Part shown: piece by piece, positions 1 to 5,782 of the stretch | Numbering within the stretch: the first letter of the stretch is position 1 | How the letters are laid out: every line of letters starts with the position of its first letter | Assembly: GCA_005792225.1 (NCBI GenBank) | Contig: SXSP01000123.1 | Coordinates: forward strand, 1 to 5,782 | From: Bdellovibrionales bacterium | GTDB lineage: Bacteria; Bdellovibrionota; Bdellovibrionia; Bdellovibrionales; JAMPXM01 | Direction of reading: 5' to 3' | Length of the DNA stretch: 5,782 nucleotides | Notes under the pieces: model-generated | The model's input: the letters and a program-made list of their open reading frames with translations, nothing else | Databases searched by the model: none | Told to the model about the DNA's origin: nothing | Program-made: the position numbers and the translations under genes

Positions 1-3000
1 AAGCTCGTCATAAATGTTCGGCCAGTTGATCGACTCCATACGCACGATGAGACGCATGTCTGGCGTGAGAGAGTAACGCTTATTTTCGCGTTGGGCGAGC
101 TGGACGACCGTCGTGGGCGGAAGTGGCGTCTTGTCGGTGAACGCGAGTGAGATCGACTTCGGACCAGAACTCAGATCACGAATGCCCAATTCGCGGCAGT
201 GATGGCGAATGAGCATGAGACCCATGAGATTAAGCACTTGATCGGGGATTTTTCCGAATTGATCGCTGAGTTCTTCTTCGATTCGATCCATATCGTCGGG
301 CGATGAGATTTCCGACATCGCCTTGTAGTAGGAGAGACGAATCCGAATATCCGCGATGAATGAATCGGGAATGAGGGCGGGAATCCGCACGTTGATTTCC
401 GGCTCGACTTGGTCTTCGATCGGCTCGCCTTTTAAATTCTTGATCGCTTCTTCGAGAAGCTCGAGATACATCTCGTATCCGACAGCGTCGATTTGGCCGG
501 ATTGGTCCTCACCTAAGAGGTTGCCGGCACCGCGAAGTTCAAGATCGTGATGGGCGATTTTGATCCCTGAGCCGAGCGCCGTGTTCTCCTGGATGATCTT
601 AAGTCGCTCTTGAGCATCGGCTTCGATGCGCTTATTTGCCGGAATCAGGAGATAACAATACGCACGTTCTTTGCTACGACCGACCCGCCCACGGAGCTGA
701 TAGAGTTGGCTTAATCCGAATTGATGGGCGTTATCGATAAACATTGTGTTAGCACGCGGGTTGTCGATTCCGGCTTCGATGATCGTCGTGCAGACGAGAA
801 CGTCGACCTGATGATGGTAGAAGGCGACCATGACCTTCTCGAGTTCTTCTTCTTCCATTTGCCCGTGACCGACGCGGATACGCGCCTCGGGTACGATTTC
901 ACGAATCTCATCAGCGATGCTGTAGATACTTTGAACACGGTTATGCAGAAAGAAGACCTGGCCCCCCCGCTGGATCTCGGCCGAGATCGCTTTGCGAATC
1001 GTTTCTTTGTCGTACTTCGTTACAAAGGTTCGTGTCGGAAGACGGTCATTGGGAGGAGTGTTGATAATGCTCAAATCACGCATGCCCACGAGACTCATAT
1101 TGAGGGTTCGTGGAATCGGAGTCGCCGAGAGCGTGAGCGTATCCACCGACGTTTTGATTCTCTTGATCTTCTCTTTGTGAGTTACACCGAAGCGCTGTTC
1201 TTCGTCGATGATCATCAAGCCGAGATCTTTGAACGTTACGTCTTTACTCAAAAGGCGGTGAGTGCCGACGATGATATCGACTTTGCCCTCGCGCACTTCT
1301 TCGATGGTTTTGCGAATCTCCGAATTGGGGACAAACCTGTTGAGAGCGCGGATCGTGACCGGCCAATTCTTGAATCGTTTTTGAAACGTCTCTAAATGCT
1401 GAAAGCTCAAGACGGTGGTTGGCGCGAGGACGGCAATCTGTTTTCGCCCTTCGACCGCTTTGAATGCCGCGCGCATGGCGACTTCCGTTTGTCCGAAACC
1501 AACGTCGCCGCAAACAAGGCGATCCATCGGTTTATCGGAGGTCATGTCGCTGACGATGTCATCGACCGCTTTAAGTTGATCGTCCGTTTCATCGTAGGGG
1601 AATGCTCCCTCGAACTTCGCGAAATCATCGTCGTTCTGGGGAAAGGGATCACGATGAACTTGGCTGCGCTTGGCGTAGAGTTGCAGAAGGTCAGCCGCCA
1701 GCTCCCGCAGGTGATTGCGAACGCGAATTTTCGTTTTCGCCCACTGAGTGCCCCCGAGCTTATCGATGAGACCCTCGCCGCGTGGGCCCGAATACTTCGT
1801 AATTTGGCCGATGCGGTAGATCGGTAAATAAAGTTTGTCGCCATCTTTGTAGGCGAGAGTGATGAACTCGGCGTCGACTCCGCCGATCGGCATGACTTTG
1901 AGGCCTTCATAAATGCCGATACCGTGCTGCTCGTGAACGACAGCATCTCCGGGCTTTAGATCAGCAAAAGAAAGTGCGTGCGCGCGTTCCTGAAGAGTGC
2001 CGGATGATTTGTACTCTCTTCTGCGCGCCTGCTTTTTTCCGAAAAAGTCTTCATCGCGAAGAAAGACGAGTTGTTCATCATTGAGTCGCAAGCTCTCGCA
2101 GAGACCGCGGGGAATGATGTGAATGAGGGCCTCATTTGTTCTTTGCTCCTCAACCCATGCCGAGATGTCCTGATCGTCTTCTTTCACAAGACGAGTCGTG
2201 AAGCGACTCCTCTCGAAAAAGGCCGTGAGGCGCTGGCTTTGCGCTTGAGTTCCCGTCGCGACGAGCACGGTGAATCCACCTTCTCGCCAGGCGTGGACTT
2301 TGGTGAGCATTTCTTCGAGGACATCATTACCGCCGGCAAACTTCAGTTCCATGGCGGGTATGGTGATTCGATTGTCGGTTTGTTTTTCTTCGAAGGGCGC
2401 GTCGTGAACTTCGATCTTCGAAAGTGAGATGGAGCGCGCGATCTTTTCGTAAGGCAATTTATCAAAAGTGACGTAGAGGTCTTCCACTCGGGGACGAATG
2501 GCTTGCTCTGCGGCGTCTTGGAATTCCTTTTTTAAGACTTCTTGGGCTAGATCCGTTTCGCGCGCCACTTCGATGGGATTCAGAAACCAGAGAGTCGGGC
2601 TTTGACTACCGAAATGATCGAGCGGAAGCGAGAATTCCTCATAAAAATCTCCGACCAGAAAATCAAGGCCTGGGAAAATCTGACTCTGAATGAGTCCCTG
2701 GAGAATGGAGTCGCGGTCTATCTCATCGACGGATCGGCCTTGTGTGTTCTCACGATAACGTGCGGCCGCGCGGATTCGCGCTTCGTCGTCATAGAGGACT
2801 TCGCGGGGCGGGATGATTGAGAAGGAATCCGTCGTTTCCTCGGATCTTTGGGAGTCGGGGCTAAAAAAGCGTATCGATTCGATGGAATCGCCGAAGAGCT
2901 CCACGCGTACCGGCTTCTCATGCGCGGGAGAAAAGATGTCGACGATCCCGCCGCGGACCGCGAAGGTCCCTTCGTCTTCGACGATCGGAACGGACTGATA

Positions 3001-3483
3001 GCCAAGCTTACCGAACGCACGTGCAAGTTCGGCGGGAAGGTCATCACCGCGTCGGTAGGTCTTCGAGTGCTCCTTAAGAATTTTCGGAGGCAGTGTCCTT
3101 TGAGTGAGTCCATCAACTGACGCGATGAAGAATTGGCGGAGCGCGGGATTTTGCGCCTCGAATGCCCAGCGCACACGAGCACTGACGGAGCGCGCATTCG
3201 GGTAGAGCCCCGAATATGGTGAGACATCGAAGCCCGTAAGAATCGAAATTTTCGCATTGGAATCGAAGAAGCGGAGCTGACTTTCAAGGTCGGCTGCGAC
3301 TTTCGCGTCTGGAACAACGATGACTTGAGGGCTCCGCCAGAGTTCCGTCGAAGTCGATTGGCTTAAAAAAAGAGCAAGTGCGAGTGTCGAATCCGTTCCG
3401 ATCACTTCGATGTCACGAAAGCCACGCTCGATCGCGCGATCCAAAATCTTTTCGAAGCGGAGGGAGAGTGAGTCGTTCTTCAT
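1..3483 (-). CDS. mfd: Transcription-repair coupling factor Mfd (3' end beyond window), with Walker A Lys replaced by Gln
   Basis: Mfd is a DNA translocase that pushes or removes RNA polymerase stalled at lesions and recruits UvrA for nucleotide excision repair. The frame is open for 1161 codons. E. coli Mfd has 1148 residues, but alignment by eye suggests a few tens of C-terminal residues are still missing here. Domains seen: UvrB-like N-terminus (about 1-340, with VRGGIVDIFSP at 177-187); RNA polymerase-interacting domain (about 505-570, PGDAVVHEQHGIGIYEG); first motor lobe (about 615-795) with Walker A-like GDVGFGQT at 659-666, DEEQRFG at 760-766 and SATPIPRTLNM at 786-796; second lobe with GHGQM at 872-876 and QLRGRVGRS at 929-937; TRG motif HDLELRGAG at 979-987; C-terminal domain from about 1030. 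Residue 665 is Gln where the family has the ATP-binding Lys. The start is the only ATG after an in-frame stop (3559-3561). Its Shine-Dalgarno is weak, and a TTG 18 codons upstream (3535-3537) is a poorer alternative. Family assignment is certain; activity is in doubt because of Q665. Confidence 0.97.
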   Translation of the reverse strand, partial: MKNDSLSLRFEKILDRAIERGFRDIEVIGTDSTLALALFLSQSTSTELWRSPQVIVVPDAKVAADLESQLRFFDSNAKISILTGFDVSPYSGLYPNARSVSARVRWAFEAQNPALRQFFIASVDGLTQRTLPPKILKEHSKTYRRGDDLPAELARAFGKLGYQSVPIVEDEGTFAVRGGIVDIFSPAHEKPVRVELFGDSIESIRFFSPDSQRSEETTDSFSIIPPREVLYDDEARIRAAARYRENTQGRSVDEIDRDSILQGLIQSQIFPGLDFLVGDFYEEFSLPLDHFGSQSPTLWFLNPIEVARETDLAQEVLKKEFQDAAEQAIRPRVEDLYVTFDKLPYEKIARSISLSKIEVHDAPFEEKQTDNRITIPAMELKFAGGNDVLEEMLTKVHAWREGGFTVLVATGTQAQSQRLTAFFERSRFTTRLVKEDDQDISAWVEEQRTNEALIHIIPRGLCESLRLNDEQLVFLRDEDFFGKKQARRREYKSSGTLQERAHALSFADLKPGDAVVHEQHGIGIYEGLKVMPIGGVDAEFITLAYKDGDKLYLPIYRIGQITKYSGPRGEGLIDKLGGTQWAKTKIRVRNHLRELAADLLQLYAKRSQVHRDPFPQNDDDFAKFEGAFPYDETDDQLKAVDDIVSDMTSDKPMDRLVCGDVGFGQTEVAMRAAFKAVEGRKQIAVLAPTTVLSFQHLETFQKRFKNWPVTIRALNRFVPNSEIRKTIEEVREGKVDIIVGTHRLLSKDVTFKDLGLMIIDEEQRFGVTHKEKIKRIKTSVDTLTLSATPIPRTLNMSLVGMRDLSIINTPPNDRLPTRTFVTKYDKETIRKAISAEIQRGGQVFFLHNRVQSIYSIADEIREIVPEARIRVGHGQMEEEELEKVMVAFYHHQVDVLVCTTIIEAGIDNPRANTMFIDNAHQFGLSQLYQLRGRVGRSKERAYCYLLIPANKRIEADAQERLKIIQENTALGSGIKIAHHDLELRGAGNLLGEDQSGQIDAVGYEMYLELLEEAIKNLKGEPIEDQVEPEINVRIPALIPDSFIADIRIRLSYYKAMSEISSPDDMDRIEEELSDQFGKIPDQVLNLMGLMLIRHHCRELGIRDLSSGPKSISLAFTDKTPLPPTTVVQLAQRENKRYSLTPDMRLIVRMESINWPNIYDEL

Positions 3484-3567
3484 TCTTGATTCGCCAATCG
3501 GTTCTTCGTTTTGCGGGAGCAGCGCGGCAACTTTCAAATCAGGAAGAGTCTGAACGACTCAACCAAT

Positions 3568-3588
3568 GCTTGATCCGAACGCTTGATC
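3568..3588. repeat. Short direct repeat GCTTGATC x2 in the intergenic region
   Basis: GCTTGATC occurs at 3568-3575 and again at 3581-3588, a 13-nt period with CGAAC between. The second copy overlaps the proposed mfd -10 box. The core CTTGAT appears a third time at 3636-3641. This could be a tandem half-site for a regulator, but 8-bp repeats can arise by chance and no known operator is recognised. Confidence 0.25.
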
Positions 3589-3615
3589 ATATTCATATCA
3601 CTTGGAATATACCAA
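3586..3615 (-). promoter_or_regulatory. Predicted sigma70-type promoter of mfd
   Basis: Read on the minus strand, TTGGTA (3615-3610) and TATGAT (3591-3586) are separated by 18 nt, matching consensus at 4 of 6 and 5 of 6 positions. The -35 box lies in the right arm of the inverted repeat, back to back with the nuoA -35 box. It would give mfd a leader of about 95 nt. Prediction by consensus only; the leader shows no riboswitch or strong hairpin that I can recognise. Confidence 0.38.
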
Positions 3616-3618
3616 GTG
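3599..3618. promoter_or_regulatory. Perfect inverted repeat, candidate operator shared by mfd and nuo promoters
   Basis: CACTTGG (3599-3605) and CCAAGTG (3612-3618) are perfectly complementary arms around the AT-only centre AATATA. The element lies in the divergent intergenic region and covers the proposed -35 boxes of both directions. A further AAGTG (3628-3632) overlaps the proposed nuoA -10 box. It is not GC-rich and has no T tract after it, so a terminator is unlikely. A binding site for a dimeric regulator is inferred; I do not recognise the regulator. Confidence 0.5.
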
Positions 3619-3630
3619 CGTCGGTATAAG
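3602..3630 (+). promoter_or_regulatory. Predicted sigma70-type promoter of the nuoAHJK operon
   Basis: TTGGAA (3602-3607) and TATAAG (3625-3630) are separated by 17 nt, matching the -35 and -10 consensus at 4 of 6 and 5 of 6 positions. The mismatch in the -10 is at its last base, normally a well-conserved T. Transcription would start near 3637 and leave a leader of about 28 nt before nuoA. The -35 box sits in the left arm and centre of the inverted repeat, so binding there would be expected to affect the operon. This is a prediction from consensus matching only. Confidence 0.45.
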
Positions 3631-3664
3631 TGAGACTTGATTTCCACAGCTGGAGGACCTCTTC

Positions 3665-4036
3665 ATGTCCGGTTTGCTCGCCGTTTTGATACTCGGTGCG
3701 ATCGTTGCTGCGTTCGGAGCACTTTTGCTATTTGTATCATCCAAGCTTGGCCCTAAACGCAACAACACGGCGGCGAAGATGATGCCGTACGAGTGCGGCA
3801 TCCCCGGGCAAGAGACCGAAGACACAAAAGTCTCGGTGAAGTTTTATCTGACCGCGATCCTCTTCATCATCTTCGATATCGAGATTATCTTCATGTACCC
3901 GTGGGCCGTCACGTTCCTCGACTTCGTGAAGCAGGGACAAGGCTTGTACATTCTCGGCGGCATGGGAGTGTTCTTGCTCCTCTTCATCGTCGGTTTGATT
4001 TGGGAAGTGAAATCACGCGCGTTGGATTGGAACTGA
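3665..4036 (+). CDS. nuoA: NADH-quinone oxidoreductase subunit A
   Basis: NuoA is a small membrane subunit of respiratory complex I (ND3 in mitochondria). It packs beside NuoH and NuoJ, and its long loop lines the quinone channel at the junction with the peripheral arm. The 123-residue product has the usual family length. It has three predicted membrane helices (about 4-26, 60-85, 93-114), the loop motif YECG at 42-45, and the signature FIIFDIE at 67-73 followed by PWA, with the conserved acids E43, D71 and E73. The C-terminus ends in the typical hydrophobic-then-charged tail. GGAGG at 3652-3656, 8 nt before the ATG, supports the start. It is the first gene of the operon, and nuoH follows after 13 nt. 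Normally nuoB would come next. No defect is visible. Confidence 0.96.
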   Translation: MSGLLAVLILGAIVAAFGALLLFVSSKLGPKRNNTAAKMMPYECGIPGQETEDTKVSVKFYLTAILFIIFDIEIIFMYPWAVTFLDFVKQGQGLYILGGMGVFLLLFIVGLIWEVKSRALDWN

Positions 4037-4049
4037 GGTAGGGGCAGCC

Positions 4050-5207
4050 ATGGGAAAAGACGCTTTCGAAATAACGATCAACATCGTCAAAATGTTCGTG
4101 ATCTTCCTGATGATGGTGCAGCTCGTGCCCATCCTCGTTTGGGTGGAGAGACGTGGTTCCGCGTTCATTCAGAACCGCCTCGGGCCCAACCGCGTCGGTC
4201 CGTTGGGATTACTTCAGCTTCTCGCCGATGCGGTGAAGTTTCTCTTCAAGGAAGAGTTCGCACCGCAGAAGGGCGTGAAGTTCATGTACTACGGCGCGCC
4301 CGTTGCGGCGATGATTCCGGGTGCCCTCGCCTTCGCTTCGATCCCGTTATCAACACCTCTTGCGATCGCGCCATTTGAAATGTTCGGTCACACGTTTGGA
4401 CCGTATAATTTCATTATCCAAGGGTACGACCTCGGGATAGGGATCGTCTTCGTACTCGGAATCTCGTCGCTCGGAGCATACTCGCTCTTGATGGCGGGCT
4501 GGGGATCGGCGAACAAGTTCTCGCTTCTCGGCGCACTTCGCGCGAGCGCGCAGATGATTTCGTACGAACTCGCGCTGAGCTTAGCCCTCGTCGGAATCCT
4601 CATGGTGTACGGATCTTTCCACTTCACGGAGATCGTTCGCCAGCAGATCGGCGTGCCGCTGACGTACACCGTTCTCGGAAAAACACTGACCTTACCGCTT
4701 CCGGCTTGGGGAATCTTCTACCAGCCGCTCGGCGCGATCATCTTCTTTGCCGCGACTTTCGCGGAGACAAACCGTCTTCCCTTCGACTTGCCTGAGGCCG
4801 AGGGTGAACTCGTTGCCGGATTCCATACGGAGTACGGCGGATTCAAAATGCTTCTCTTCTTCATCGGTGAATACGGCCATATGCTCGTCGCGAGCGCCCT
4901 GCTGGTTACGTTCTTCCTCGGTGGTTACGCTCTTCCCGTTTACACGTGGACGCCCGAATTCGTGAATGCGGGCATCGCGGCGAAAATCGGAGCTGGCAAT
5001 CTCGCCAACATTCTGACTTCGCTCCTCTTCCACGTCGTGTTCTTGGTCAAGGTCCTCTTCTTCCTTTGGGTCTTCATCTGGGTTCGTTGGACGCTCCCGC
5101 GCTTCCGCTACGATCAGCTGATGAACCTCGGTTGGAAGACGATGTTGCCTTGGGCTTTGGCGAACACGATCATCACGGCGATCATTCTCGCCCTGGCGCA
5201 CGGGTAA
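4050..5207 (+). CDS. nuoH: NADH-quinone oxidoreductase subunit H
   Basis: NuoH (ND1 in mitochondria) is the membrane subunit that forms most of the quinone-binding chamber of complex I and couples quinone reduction to proton movement. Family motifs are clear: VERRGSAFIQNRLGPNRVGP at 32-51, LLADAVKFLFKE at 57-68, NKFSLLGALRASAQMISYE at 155-173, AETNRLPFDLPEAEGELVAG at 238-257 with the conserved glutamates, HTEY at 259-262, and the C-terminal IWVRWTLPRFRYDQLM at 343-358. About eight membrane helices are visible. At 385 residues it is longer than the usual 320-350. The extra length appears to lie in the loops near 100-125, 198-222 and 298-318. AGGTAGGGG lies just upstream of the ATG. It follows nuoA by 13 nt and precedes nuoJ by 14 nt, with no nuoI between. 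The assignment is secure. Confidence 0.97.
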   Translation: MGKDAFEITINIVKMFVIFLMMVQLVPILVWVERRGSAFIQNRLGPNRVGPLGLLQLLADAVKFLFKEEFAPQKGVKFMYYGAPVAAMIPGALAFASIPLSTPLAIAPFEMFGHTFGPYNFIIQGYDLGIGIVFVLGISSLGAYSLLMAGWGSANKFSLLGALRASAQMISYELALSLALVGILMVYGSFHFTEIVRQQIGVPLTYTVLGKTLTLPLPAWGIFYQPLGAIIFFAATFAETNRLPFDLPEAEGELVAGFHTEYGGFKMLLFFIGEYGHMLVASALLVTFFLGGYALPVYTWTPEFVNAGIAAKIGAGNLANILTSLLFHVVFLVKVLFFLWVFIWVRWTLPRFRYDQLMNLGWKTMLPWALANTIITAIILALAHG

Positions 5208-5221
5208 GAAGGGAATCAAGA

Positions 5222-5761
5222 ATGTTAACCGCTAATGAATTCGCATTTTATCTTTTGGGGCTGATCTCGCTTATCTGCGGCGGCGGAGTGATCTTGAGCC
5301 GGAACCCCATCTATTCGGCGTTCTTTCTCGCCGGAACGATGGTGGCGATGGCCGGAATCTTCGTCACGCTGGATGCCTACTTCATCGCGGGCGTGCAGTT
5401 GATCGTTTACGCGGGGGCCGTCATGGTTCTCTTCGTCATGGTCCTCATGCTCTTCGATTTGAAGCACGAAATGAAAACGTTCTCCAAGGGCATGCTCTCG
5501 AACGTGTTCAAACTCGGATCCGCCGGAGTCCTGCTCGGCATGCTTCTCATCTATATCTGGTACTCGTTCTCGGCCGACCCTGGTTTCAAACCTCTGTCGA
5601 GCGAGTCGGTAAAAACCATGGAGGCGACGAAAGAGCTCTCCACGGTTCTTTTCACGAAGTATCTATTCGCCTTTGAGGCGATCGGCGCTCTGCTCCTGAT
5701 GATCGCCGTTGGTGCCGTCACCTTGTCCCGCATTTCCGGAGGCACGCATGCCGATCATTGA
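5222..5761 (+). CDS. nuoJ: NADH-quinone oxidoreductase subunit J
   Basis: NuoJ (ND6 in mitochondria) is a five-helix membrane subunit of complex I. Its third helix, with a pi-bulge, helps connect the quinone site to the proton channels. The 179-residue product is close to the 184 of E. coli. Visible marks are SRNPIYSAFF at 26-35, the core helix with AGVQLIVYAGAVMVLFVMVL at 56-75, and a last helix with the FEAIGALLLMIAVGAVTL pattern at 151-168. The ATG at 5222 is chosen because AAGGG lies at 5209-5213 and the protein then begins like the family. The same frame is open further upstream to an ATG at 4946, but that stretch only overlaps nuoH out of frame and has no subunit J character. The 3' end overlaps nuoK by 14 nt, suggesting coupled translation. 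Confidence 0.95.
   Translation: MLTANEFAFYLLGLISLICGGGVILSRNPIYSAFFLAGTMVAMAGIFVTLDAYFIAGVQLIVYAGAVMVLFVMVLMLFDLKHEMKTFSKGMLSNVFKLGSAGVLLGMLLIYIWYSFSADPGFKPLSSESVKTMEATKELSTVLFTKYLFAFEAIGALLLMIAVGAVTLSRISGGTHADH
5738..5742 (+). promoter_or_regulatory. Ribosome binding site of nuoK inside nuoJ
   Basis: GGAGG lies 5 nt before the ATG at 5748, within the last codons of nuoJ. It decides the nuoK start: the ATG at 5761 reaches a stop after three codons, and the in-frame ATG at 5769 has no comparable site upstream. Confidence 0.65.
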
Positions 5762-5782
5762 TGCCGCGATGAAAGTTGGCCT
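5748..5782 (+). CDS. nuoK: NADH-quinone oxidoreductase subunit K, N-terminal fragment (cut by window end)
   Basis: Only 11 complete codons and part of a twelfth are visible, reading MPIIDAAMKVG and then a Leu codon. NuoK (ND4L in mitochondria) is a three-helix membrane subunit of complex I carrying proton-channel glutamates, none of which lie in this fragment. The call rests mainly on context: nuoK follows nuoJ in nearly all nuo operons, the start has a good ribosome binding site, and it overlaps the nuoJ end by 14 nt. The short N-terminus preceding a hydrophobic stretch is compatible with NuoK but not diagnostic. Confidence 0.75.
   Translation, partial: MPIIDAAMKVG

Noticed and set aside
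721..1827. Two long plus-strand reading frames (224 and 143 codons) in the same frame, opposite mfd
   Set aside because: They lie entirely within the conserved Mfd motor region on the other strand, their translations have no recognisable domain, and they arise from codon bias of the real gene.
2718..3317. Minus-strand 199-codon frame overlapping mfd
   Set aside because: It is in a different frame from the clearly conserved Mfd N-terminal region and is rich in Arg, Ser and Pro, typical of a shadow frame.
3546..3560. Hairpin GAGTC-TGAAC-GACTC in the intergenic region
   Set aside because: Arms are only 5 bp with no T tract, so it is too weak to call a terminator or attenuator.
3534..3596. Small minus-strand frame of 20 codons (MNMIKRSDQALVESFRLFLI) upstream of mfd
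   Set aside because: Its start codons overlap the proposed mfd -10 box, so it would lie before the transcription start, and it has no ribosome binding site.
3583..3600. FNR-like site (TTGAT ... ATCA) upstream of nuoA
   Set aside because: The spacing between half-sites is far from the 4 nt of the FNR consensus and the second half is incomplete.
4692..5219. Minus-strand 175-codon frame opposite nuoH
   Set aside because: The product is highly charged low-complexity sequence antisense to well-conserved NuoH helices.
4946..5221. Possible 92-residue N-terminal extension of NuoJ
   Set aside because: It overlaps nuoH out of frame and lacks subunit J character. The ATG at 5222 has a good ribosome binding site and gives the family's normal length.
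1..5782. Mobile elements, CRISPR arrays, tRNA or rRNA genes, or an undescribed gene system
   Set aside because: No terminal repeats, transposase, regularly spaced repeats or RNA gene signatures were seen. Nearly all sequence is accounted for by mfd, the nuo genes and one short intergenic region.

Overview
The window holds five protein-coding genes in two divergent blocks and no RNA gene, mobile element or CRISPR array that I can see. Base composition (a little over half G+C by eye) and codon style look uniform across the genes. The protein content points to a Gram-negative bacterium with a proton-pumping respiratory complex I. The style of the Mfd and Nuo proteins suggests a deltaproteobacterial or Bdellovibrio-like lineage, but this is an impression from sequence style and not a database result.

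Left block (minus strand, 1-3483): one continuous reading frame of 1161 codons encodes the transcription-repair coupling factor Mfd. It runs off the left edge of the window with probably only a few tens of C-terminal residues missing. All expected modules are present: UvrB-like N-terminus, RNA polymerase-interacting domain, two RecA-like motor lobes, TRG motif and C-terminal domain. The one striking anomaly is that the invariant Walker A lysine of the motor is a glutamine (residue 665), one base away from a lysine codon.

Middle (3484-3664): a 181-bp divergent intergenic region. It contains a perfect 7-bp inverted repeat with a 6-bp centre. Plausible sigma70-type promoters point in both directions, and their -35 elements fall in the two arms of this repeat. 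This looks like a shared control site for mfd and the respiratory operon.

Right block (plus strand, 3665-5782): a tight operon nuoA-nuoH-nuoJ-nuoK (the last truncated by the window edge), encoding membrane-arm subunits of NADH-quinone oxidoreductase. Gaps are 13 and 14 nt, and nuoK overlaps nuoJ by 14 nt. NuoA, H and J form the part of the membrane arm next to the quinone site, and NuoK begins the antiporter-like chain. Compared with the common order A-B-C-D-E-F-G-H-I-J-K, the genes for the peripheral-arm subunits (B to G) and for NuoI are absent from their usual places. The membrane module is therefore clustered by itself, and the remaining subunits must be encoded elsewhere or downstream.

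I found no evidence of an undescribed biological system. The observations most worth checking are the Mfd Walker A substitution, the shared dyad promoter and the membrane-only nuo gene order.
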